From the NCBI GenBank assembly GCA_964511945.1, contig CAZEHO010000042.1:1-21057 (forward strand): a stretch of 21,057 nt of DNA. The letters are read 5' to 3'. The notes beneath the pieces were generated by a model. That model ran no database searches and was not told the DNA's origin. It saw only the letters and a program-made list of their open reading frames with translations. A program made the translations under genes and the position numbers. Positions 12,454 through 17,491 of this stretch are shown here, piece after piece. Each line of letters begins with the position of its first letter. Position 1 is the stretch's first letter. Source of the stretch: CAZEHO01 sp964511945. Its GTDB lineage: Bacteria; Actinomycetota; Acidimicrobiia; Spongiisociales; UBA11373.

Positions 12454-13185
12454 TTACAACGGTGCAGCCGTCGTTTCCGCCGGGGGGGCGATCGCCACAC
12501 CGACGAGCACCGCGAGCAGGTCGTCGGGATCCACCCGGCCGTGTGGGCTGGCAATGACCGAGGTGAAGCTGGGACGCAACCGCGAGTCGCGGCCGCGCAG
12601 GATCCGCCCGATGCGGGACCGCACCTGTGGCATGCCGTCTTCGCCGACCCATGGGAGCAGCGCGAGCAGGGTCATGTCGTCCACCCGGCCCACACGGTCC
12701 ATGTCGCGCATCGACGCGGTCACCAGGGCGGAGATGTCCCGCAGCACGTCGACGTACAGCAACTCACCGTCGACGGCGCGGATCCGACGGAGTTCCGGGA
12801 TCGCGATCAGGAGCAACCCGAAGGGCTCTCCGGTGCGGCCCTGACGCCGGGCGGCGGCATCGACTGCGTCAAGGATCCCGTTGCGGTTGAGCAGGCCGGT
12901 GGTTGGATCGATGGTGGCAAGGATGTCGAGTTGGAGGCGCATCTCCCCCAACTCCTGGCGGTGCGCGGCGAGCTCCGCCTCAAGCTGTGCGATCCGTTCC
13001 ACCCTGTGCACCCCTTCCTGCGCCTCATCGGCGACGGTGACCGCCGGTCTCCACCTGTGCTTGCCCTCCGCCGGTCGGCTGGTCGGCGCCGCGCTTAATG
13101 GCTCGAAAACCGAGGCCGTTCCGGGGACAAATCGGCCGTCGAGAACCCGATCGCGCCTCCTTAGAACGAAGCTCGGGAGGGTCAT
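12454..13185 (-). CDS. Degenerate GGDEF-domain protein, probably inactive
   Basis: A 243-residue soluble protein. Residues 1-55 are unstructured-looking and about 60-90 are a heptad-rich coiled coil (HRVERIAQLEAELAAHRQEL). About 90-235 are a GGDEF-type fold starting with the diagnostic DPTTGLLNR (93-101). The metal-binding aspartate motif (normally DxDxFK) is AIPELR, and the signature GGDEF is replaced by RVDDM (167-171). Diguanylate cyclase activity is therefore very unlikely. Such domains usually serve as nucleotide sensors or protein partners. The ATG has AGGAGG 11 nt upstream. It lies between a flagellin-like gene and a sigma-28 gene, which suggests a role in that regulatory circuit, but this is inference. 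Confidence 0.75.
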   Translation of the reverse strand: MTLPSFVLRRRDRVLDGRFVPGTASVFEPLSAAPTSRPAEGKHRWRPAVTVADEAQEGVHRVERIAQLEAELAAHRQELGEMRLQLDILATIDPTTGLLNRNGILDAVDAAARRQGRTGEPFGLLLIAIPELRRIRAVDGELLYVDVLRDISALVTASMRDMDRVGRVDDMTLLALLPWVGEDGMPQVRSRIGRILRGRDSRLRPSFTSVIASPHGRVDPDDLLAVLVGVAIAPPAETTAAPL

Positions 13186-13215
13186 CCCTTCCCTTTCCTC
13201 CTCAAACGCGGGCTA

Positions 13216-13243
13216 GCGACGGTCCCCGGTTGGGGACCGTCGC
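13216..13243 (-). terminator. Strong hairpin between flagellin and GGDEF-like genes
   Basis: A perfect 12-bp stem (GCGACGGTCCCC and its complement) with a 4-nt loop lies 20 bp past the flagellin stop. There is no U-tract on either strand. It probably ends or protects the flagellin mRNA and lies in the leader of the next gene. Confidence 0.7.
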
Positions 13244-13263
13244 TTCGCCCCAGTTGATCCCGA

Positions 13264-13839
13264 TTACCGAATGAGCGCCAGCACGGTCGCCGGGATCTGG
13301 TTGGCCCGAGCCGGCATCACAGTGCCGGCCTGAGCCCTGATCTGGTGCCTCGTGAACGAAACCATCTCTTCAGCGAGATCGACGTCACGGACACGGGATT
13401 CCGAAGCGGACAGGTTCTCGGCCGCAACGCTCTGTGAAGCGACCACGTGATCGAACCGATTGTGAGCAGCACCGAGTTCGGCACGGGAATTGATGGCCGC
13501 ATCGATGGACGTAATTGCGGCAGATGCATCGCTCGAGACGTCGACGCCGCTCAGATCGGTCCCGAACACATCGTTGCTCGCAAGAGCGAGGTCGGAACCG
13601 GTATCGAGGGTTATCTCGTCTTGTTGAGCGGAACCATCCTGGGCGTTCCGGATCGCCTGACGAATCCGGCGGATCTCAGCCCGCAGGCTCTCTGATTTCA
13701 CCATGCCCGCGGCGTCGCCGGCAGTGCGATTGATCCGATACCCGGATGGGAGCTTCTCCAGCGACCGCGACAACTGGACATTGGTTGCGGACAGGTTGCG
13801 GTACGCGCTGAACGCCGCAACATTCCGGTCAATACGCAC
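13264..13839 (-). CDS. Miniature flagellin lacking the central region
   Basis: A 191-residue protein; bacterial flagellins are usually 270 residues or more. Residues 1-69 follow the conserved N-terminal D0/D1 (RNLSATNVQLSRSLEKLPSG, YRINR, DAAGM, RNAQDG). Residues 106-191 follow the C-terminal D1/D0 (AAITSIDAAINS, RAELGA, VAAENLSASESRVRDVDLAEEM, QIRAQAGT). Between them is only a short linker (70-105, with DEITLDTG). The second N-terminal D1 helix and all variable domains are missing. A further small deletion removes 3-4 residues before RAELG. There are no frameshifts. The GTG start is preceded by AAGGAG (9-nt spacing from GGAG) and by a sigma-28-type promoter. It could be a functional mini-flagellin or an in-frame remnant. 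No other flagellar structural genes are in the window. Confidence 0.8.
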   Translation of the reverse strand: MRIDRNVAAFSAYRNLSATNVQLSRSLEKLPSGYRINRTAGDAAGMVKSESLRAEIRRIRQAIRNAQDGSAQQDEITLDTGSDLALASNDVFGTDLSGVDVSSDASAAITSIDAAINSRAELGAAHNRFDHVVASQSVAAENLSASESRVRDVDLAEEMVSFTRHQIRAQAGTVMPARANQIPATVLALIR

Positions 13840-13927
13840 GGTGGATAGCTCCTTGTCGCCCGAAGCGTGCGTGTTTCCGGACCGACCCGGACCCGGAATG
13901 TCGACATCCGTGTCGACCGCATCTGTC

Positions 13928-13954
13928 CTGTCGGCACCCCGTAGGGCGCCTTTA
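13928..13954 (-). promoter_or_regulatory. Sigma-28-type promoter of the flagellin-like gene
   Basis: On the minus strand TAAA (13951-13954), 15 bp, then GCCGACAG (13928-13935). The FliA/WhiG consensus is TAAA, 15-16 bp, GCCGATAA, so the -35 core and the spacing match exactly and six of eight -10 positions match. The TAAA overlaps the TAA stop of the upstream membrane-protein gene. The start would lie about 80 nt before the flagellin GTG. Confidence 0.75.
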
Positions 13955-14212
13955 GGCGTTTGCGGAGGAATCGAACACTCTGCGGTAGATCGAGTCGCAG
14001 AGAGCACCGAAGAGTGGCGGCCGCGGCGCCAGCCGGTGCGCTTCGTCGGGGTCCAGCAAGCGGCCGATTCGCTGCGCCCATACGGCCGCAGCGGCAGCGA
14101 CGAAGAAGGTGATCAGGCCCGCGACTGCGGCTCCGACGATCGCTCCCGCCCACCCACCGGAGACAGCACCAGCGGCGGTGAGAATGATGAGGAGGAGGAT
14201 GGGACCGATCAT
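13952..14212 (-). CDS. Small membrane protein, unknown function
   Basis: An 86-residue protein with two hydrophobic stretches, about residues 3-18 and 22-46 (rich in Ala, Gly, Val, Leu). A soluble tail of about 40 residues follows, with LLDPDEAHRLAPRPP. I do not recognise a family. The composition of the helices and charged tail looks like real coding sequence, but the start is doubtful. The ATG lies inside an 18-bp perfect inverted repeat and has no ribosome binding site, and no better in-frame start is evident. It precedes the flagellin-like gene, and its stop codon forms part of that gene's promoter. It may be unrelated to motility. Confidence 0.5.
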   Translation of the reverse strand: MIGPILLLIILTAAGAVSGGWAGAIVGAAVAGLITFFVAAAAAVWAQRIGRLLDPDEAHRLAPRPPLFGALCDSIYRRVFDSSANA

Positions 14213-14242
14213 GCGGCCACGGTAGTGGCCGCATGATCGGTC
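14203..14242. promoter_or_regulatory. 18-bp perfect inverted repeat over a start codon
   Basis: Positions 14203-14220 and 14225-14242 are exactly complementary around a 4-bp centre. The minus-strand hairpin buries the ATG (14210-14212) of the small membrane-protein gene. It lies about 120 bp past rplL and after a separate terminator. It could control translation, act as a second terminator, or be a small mobile repeat. Confidence 0.6.
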
Positions 14243-14261
14243 ATGAGAGATCAGAGAGATT

Positions 14262-14289
14262 CAGTCTGACCTCTGACTTCTGATACCTG
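14262..14289. repeat. Heptanucleotide repeat downstream of rplL
   Basis: Four consecutive 7-bp units ending in TCTG or CCTG (for example ACCTCTG and ACTTCTG) lie between the rplL terminator and the 18-bp inverted repeat. Confidence 0.5.
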
Positions 14290-14314
14290 ATGCCCGGCAA
14301 GCGCGTACGCGAAC

Positions 14315-14340
14315 GGAGGGCAGGACGCGTCCTACCCTCC
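14315..14340 (-). terminator. Hairpin terminator after rplL
   Basis: GGAGGG and CCCTCC arms extend inward through AGGAC/GTCCT with one U-G wobble in the minus-strand RNA. The hairpin lies 21 bp past the rplL stop and has no U-tract. It suggests rplJ-rplL forms a unit separate from rpoBC. Confidence 0.6.
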
Positions 14341-14361
14341 GCAGCATGATCCGGTCTGGAT

Positions 14362-14748
14362 CTACTTCAGCTCGATCGTGGCGCCGGCGCCTTCCAGCTG
14401 TTCCTTAGCCTTCTCGGCATCTTCCTTGGAGACACCTTCGAGGACGGGCTTGGGGGCCTCGTCCACCAGGGCCTTGGCTTCCTTCAGGCCGAGGCTCGTG
14501 AGGGCACGAACCTCTTTGATGACCTGGATCTTCTTGTCGCCGATGGCGGAGAGGACAACGTCGAACTCATCCTTCTCTTCCTCGGCGGCGGCGGCTTCGC
14601 CGCCTCCGGCAACGGCGGCAACCGCCACCGGGGCCGCAGCCGTCACGTCGAACTTCTCCTCGAACGCCTTCAGGAATTCGGAGAGCTCGAGCACGGTCAT
14701 GCTCTCGAAGACCTCGAGCAGGTCCTCGTTGCTCAGCTTGGTAGCCAT
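14362..14748 (-). CDS. rplL: 50S ribosomal protein L7/L12
   Basis: A 128-residue stalk protein that recruits translation GTPases and is anchored as dimers on L10. It shows the N-terminal dimerisation helices (LSNEDLLEVFESMTVLEL), an Ala/Gly hinge (about residues 34-58), and the globular C-terminal domain with the factor-binding helix KEVRALTSLGLKEAKALVDEAP. Length is normal. The ATG immediately follows the rplJ TAG stop (TAGATG), and the AGGAGG ribosome binding site is made by the last rplJ codons. Translation is therefore directly coupled to L10. A hairpin terminator follows. Confidence 0.97.
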   Translation of the reverse strand: MATKLSNEDLLEVFESMTVLELSEFLKAFEEKFDVTAAAPVAVAAVAGGGEAAAAEEEKDEFDVVLSAIGDKKIQVIKEVRALTSLGLKEAKALVDEAPKPVLEGVSKEDAEKAKEQLEGAGATIELK

Positions 14749-15492
14749 CTACTTATCCTCCTCGGCCTCTGCGGCCGACTCATCGGCCGGGGCCGGTTCA
14801 TCGCCTTCGTCGGTGGTCGCTTCAGCGGCGGGAGCCTCCGCGGCGTCATCGGCGGCTGATTCCTCAGCGGCCTCAGGTGCCGGCTCCTCGGCCAATTCCT
14901 CAGCGGCAGCAGCTTCGGCTGCAGGCTCAGCCTCGGGGGTCTCGGCAGGATCAGCCACGGGTTCGGCCGGGCCTTCCTGCTCCTTCTTCTCGACCAGTTG
15001 CTGCATCATCGACGCCATGTTGCGGGGCATCGCGGCCATCAGGCCGGCAAGCGCCGTCATCGGGGCCTTGAAGGCACCGGCGATCTTGCTGAGCAAGACG
15101 TCACGGGGCTCCAGGTTGGCCAGGTCGGTAACCCGCTCCGGTGGCAACACCTCACCGGCCAGCAGTGCACCCTTGATGACCAGCTGGGCGTGATCGCCGG
15201 CGAAGTCACGGAGCACCTTGGCGGTGGCGGCAGCATCTTCAGTCGAGAAGGCGAGCCCGGTGGGACCGCTCAGCAGTTCGAGCAAGCCGTCGTGTCCGAG
15301 TTCCTCCGCGGCACGGCGAGCCAGGGTCATCTTCACGACCTTGAACTCGCTCTCCGAAGCCTTCAAGCCACGGCGCAGCTGCTGCTGCTCCTTGACCGAA
15401 AGCCCGGAGTACTCCGCGACGAACACGGCATGGGCCGAATCGATCCACTCTCTGATTTGGGCGACCGCCTGGACCTTCTCAGGTCGTGGCAT
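14749..15492 (-). CDS. rplJ: 50S ribosomal protein L10 with acidic C-terminal tail
   Basis: L10 anchors the L7/L12 stalk on 23S rRNA. Residues 1 to about 172 match the family: MPRPEKVQAVAQIREWI, FVAEYSGLSVKE, LRRGLKASESEFKVVKMTL, and the C-terminal L12-binding helix around GLMAAMPRNMASMMQQLVEKK. About 75 further residues are almost wholly Ala, Glu, Pro and Asp. This makes the protein 247 residues, against the usual 165-180. The ATG has AGGAGA just upstream and follows a leader with two hairpins, compatible with L10 autoregulation. The gene is coupled to rplL and separated by 674 bp from rplA, where a terminator lies, so it probably has its own promoter. Confidence 0.96.
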   Translation of the reverse strand: MPRPEKVQAVAQIREWIDSAHAVFVAEYSGLSVKEQQQLRRGLKASESEFKVVKMTLARRAAEELGHDGLLELLSGPTGLAFSTEDAAATAKVLRDFAGDHAQLVIKGALLAGEVLPPERVTDLANLEPRDVLLSKIAGAFKAPMTALAGLMAAMPRNMASMMQQLVEKKEQEGPAEPVADPAETPEAEPAAEAAAAEELAEEPAPEAAEESAADDAAEAPAAEATTDEGDEPAPADESAAEAEEDK

Positions 15493-15511
15493 GCCTTCTC
15501 CTCATTGTCGT

Positions 15512-15567
15512 CGTACGGGTGACCCGTACATCAGAACGCTCCCGGGCACGAGACACACCGGGAGCGG
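15512..15567 (-). promoter_or_regulatory. Hairpins in the rplJ leader (possible L10 leader)
   Basis: A perfect 9-bp stem (CGCTCCCGG / CCGGGAGCG, 12-nt loop, 15538-15567) is followed, towards rplJ, by a 7-bp GTACGGG / CCCGTAC stem with a 3-nt loop (about 15514-15530). Both lie within 80 nt of the rplJ start. L10-L12 binding to such leaders is known in other bacteria, but I cannot confirm the specific fold. Confidence 0.4.
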
Positions 15568-15694
15568 CAAAGAGCGGCAACCTGCGCCGGCGGCCGAATG
15601 GCCATTGTCGCGAGGACCGGCGGTCTCGGGTCCGTGAGTTGTGGAGCGGAGCGTACCGAGCGCGGCTCGGGGGCACAAGATCGCCGCTCCGGAT

Positions 15695-15782
15695 GGGAAC
15701 TGGAAACCGGGAACTGGAACCTGGACGGGGCGATCCGGCACCCGGCACCCAGCGCCCAGTGCCCGGCTCCCGATTGCCAGTG
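15695..15782. repeat. Two adjoining blocks of degenerate heptad repeats
   Basis: Block one (15695-15722) has units alternating GGGAACT and GGAAACC, giving a 14-bp super-period. Block two (15734-15782) has seven units near CCCRGYR. The complement of block two resembles block one, so the whole region can fold into a long imperfect hairpin. Confidence 0.7.
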
Positions 15783-16007
15783 GACAAACGGCACGCTTTG
15801 GCGCGATGATGGACGTACGGGGGGATCCGCGGCTCTGTAGGGACGCTCCCACCAGCGTCTCGAGAGCGGGTCCGGCGACCGGGTGCGAAACGGCCAGCCC
15901 CTACCCTGGCCAGGCCCGGCGAGCGGTCGACGACTTCCTGGCCCGTCGTCGACGAGCGACCTGCTCGGGTCGCGATCCCCCCGGTTATTTGTATGTCTAG
16001 CCCGGAT

Positions 16008-16032
16008 GGGGCCCCAACCCCACCGCGGCCGT
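16008..16032. repeat. 25-bp repeat, copy downstream of rplA
   Basis: It matches 16982-17006 at 21 of 25 positions in the same orientation. Its core on the minus strand is GGGGTTGGGGCCCC. Together the two copies flank rplA. Confidence 0.55.
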
Positions 16033-16110
16033 CCCACCATGTCACAGGGAGCACTGGCACAAGAACGCGGTGTCGTGGGGCGGCGTCGCCTTCGGCTCCC
16101 TCCACAACAA

Positions 16111-16135
16111 GGGGCCTGCCCATTGGGCAGGCCCC
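16111..16135 (-). terminator. Intrinsic terminator after rplA
   Basis: A perfect 11-bp stem (GGGGCCTGCCC and its complement) with a 3-nt loop is followed on the minus strand by UUGUUGU. It lies 31 bp past the rplA stop and is the most classical terminator in the window. Confidence 0.8.
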
Positions 16136-16166
16136 ACGTCGTGAGCTGGTGCTCGTTGCCCGCCGA

Positions 16167-16886
16167 TTATCTGCCCGTCTCGAGCAGGTCCTCGAGTACG
16201 TTGGTATCCACCTTGACGCCGGGCCCCATCGTCGATGAGATGGTCAGCTTGCGGATGAACCGGCCCTTGGCGGCCGCCGGACGGGCCCGGTTCAGTTCGT
16301 CGACCACTGCAGCAAGGTTGCGCCGCAGATCCTCGTCGGTGAAGCCGGCACGCCCAATGGCCACGTGCACGTTGCCGTAGCGATCGTTGCGGTATTCCGT
16401 CCGACCGCCCTTGAACTCCTTGACTGCGGTGCCGACGTCGGGCGTCACGGTGCCGGCCTTCGGATTCGGCATCAGGCCACGGGGGCCCAGGGTGCGGCCC
16501 AACTTGCCGACCTGACTCATCATCGACGGCATCGCAATGGTCACGTCCCAATCGAGTGCCTGCGCACCCGATGAAATCGCTTCGGCGAGGTCCTCGCCGC
16601 CCACGATGTCCGCCCCGGCCTCTTCGGCAGCCTTGGCCTGATCACCATCGGCGAACACCGCCACCCGGACTTCCTTCCCGGTACCGGCGGGCAGTGCGAC
16701 CGTGCCGCGGACGATCTGATCAGCTTGCCGAGCGTCGATCCCAAGCAGGAAAGCGGCCTCGACGGTCTCATCGAAGTTCGCAGAGGCGAGTGCCTTGACG
16801 AGGCCGAGCGCCTCCTCCGGCGGATAGGTGTTGGTGCGGTCGTACCGCTGCGCCGCGTCACGGCGCTTCTTGCCCATGGCTGCCAT
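16167..16886 (-). CDS. rplA: 50S ribosomal protein L1
   Basis: A 239-residue 23S rRNA-binding protein of the mobile L1 stalk, which helps release deacylated tRNA. Diagnostic stretches are GKKRRDAAQRYD near the N-terminus, the central MSQVGKLGRTLGPRGLMPNPKAGTV, and the C-terminal KGRFIRKLTISSTMGPGVKVD. Length is normal. The ATG at 16886 has GGGAG 9 nt upstream; the ATG three codons later is possible. It lies 158 bp after rplK, in a hairpin-rich spacer, and ends at a strong terminator. L1 usually represses the rplK-rplA message, but I could not identify its binding site. Confidence 0.96.
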   Translation of the reverse strand: MAAMGKKRRDAAQRYDRTNTYPPEEALGLVKALASANFDETVEAAFLLGIDARQADQIVRGTVALPAGTGKEVRVAVFADGDQAKAAEEAGADIVGGEDLAEAISSGAQALDWDVTIAMPSMMSQVGKLGRTLGPRGLMPNPKAGTVTPDVGTAVKEFKGGRTEYRNDRYGNVHVAIGRAGFTDEDLRRNLAAVVDELNRARPAAAKGRFIRKLTISSTMGPGVKVDTNVLEDLLETGR

Positions 16887-16946
16887 GGTGTCTTGCTCCC
16901 TGTGGTTCCAGCGGCCCGGGGGCCTCCCACTGAGTTGGTTTCTCCC

Positions 16947-16998
16947 GGTTGGGGCCTCAACCCCAACCTCCTCCGCATTGCGGGGTCCCAGCCCCGCA
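16947..16998 (-). promoter_or_regulatory. Twin hairpins in the rplK-rplA spacer
   Basis: Hairpin one pairs 16947-16954 with 16961-16968 (GGTTGGGG / CCCCAACC, 6-nt loop). Hairpin two pairs 16979-16985 with 16992-16998 (TGCGGGG / CCCCGCA, 6-nt loop). Both cores fit GGGGYTGRGRCCCC on the minus strand. They might terminate, attenuate or stabilise the message before rplA. Confidence 0.45.
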
Positions 16999-17006
16999 GC
17001 GGCCGT
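16982..17006. repeat. 25-bp repeat, copy upstream of rplA
   Basis: Partner of 16008-16032 (21 of 25 identical, same orientation); it overlaps the second hairpin of the rplK-rplA spacer. Confidence 0.55.
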
Positions 17007-17014
17007 GTTCGTTT

Positions 17015-17049
17015 TGCCGGTTGCTGGTCGCTATCAGCTCTCTGCTATC
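17015..17049. repeat. Heptanucleotide repeat covering the rplK stop
   Basis: Five 7-bp units of the form NGCYNNY (for example TGCTGGT and TGCTATC) run into the end of rplK. The last unit includes its stop codon (17045-17047). Confidence 0.6.
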
Positions 17050-17473
17050 CCTCAACGACCAGTCCCATCGAGCGTGCGGTGCCTTCGATGATCTTCATCG
17101 CACCCTCGATGTCGTTGGCGTTGAGGTCCGGCATCTTCGTCTCTGCGATGTGACGCACCTGCTCGTGGGTCACCGAACCCACCTTCTCGATGTGCGGCTC
17201 CGGCGAACCCTTCTCGACCCGGGCGGCCTGGCGCAGCATCACGGCCGCAGGCGGCGTCTTCGTGATGAAAGTGAACGACCGATCGTCGTAGATGGTGATC
17301 TCGACGGGAATGATCGTCCCGGCCGAACTCTCGGTGGCGGCGTTGTATGCCTTCACAAAATCCATGATGTTGACGCCGTGCTGACCCAGCGCCGGTCCGA
17401 CCGGCGGCGCCGGGCTTGCCTGCCCGGCAGGAATCTGCAGCTTGAGCAGCGCGGCGACTCTCTTGCGACCCAT
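17045..17473 (-). CDS. rplK: 50S ribosomal protein L11
   Basis: A 142-residue protein of the GTPase-associated centre that contacts EF-G, stringent factor and thiopeptide antibiotics. The N-terminal domain has the proline-rich LQIPAGQASPAPPVGPALGQHGVNIMDF, and the C-terminal rRNA-binding domain includes GSVTHEQVRHIAETKMPDLNA and ends GTARSMGLVVEG. All are typical, as is the length. The ATG has GAGAGG upstream and lies 18 bp after nusG, so the two are probably cotranscribed. The stop codon is embedded in a heptad repeat. Confidence 0.97.
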   Translation of the reverse strand: MGRKRVAALLKLQIPAGQASPAPPVGPALGQHGVNIMDFVKAYNAATESSAGTIIPVEITIYDDRSFTFITKTPPAAVMLRQAARVEKGSPEPHIEKVGSVTHEQVRHIAETKMPDLNANDIEGAMKIIEGTARSMGLVVEG

Positions 17474-17491
17474 CTCGAAACCCTCTCGGAA

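Larger units (their letters stand above)
15493..16166 (-). other. rplA-rplJ intergenic region
   Basis: About 674 bp without a convincing gene. In order of transcription it has the rplA terminator (16111-16135), a 25-bp repeat shared with the rplK-rplA spacer (16008-16032), an AT-rich patch around 15983-16000 that stands out in base composition and might hold the rplJ promoter, two heptad-repeat blocks (15695-15782), and two hairpins just before rplJ. I see no clear -35/-10 pair. Confidence 0.5.

Noticed and set aside
12927..13010. RsiG-like c-di-GMP binding motif in the coiled coil of the GGDEF-like protein
   Set aside because: Only the E and R of the E-x3-S-x2-R-x3-Q-x3-D pattern line up; S and Q are replaced, so the match is not convincing.
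13952..14212. Assignment of the small membrane protein as a flagellar export or chaperone protein
   Set aside because: Two short hydrophobic helices and position alone are not enough, and no family motif is visible.
15695..15782. CRISPR array
   Set aside because: Units are 7 bp, contiguous and degenerate, with no spacers of uniform length.
16008..16032. G-quadruplex on the minus strand
   Set aside because: Only two adjacent G4 runs are close enough; the next G-run is more than 10 nt away.
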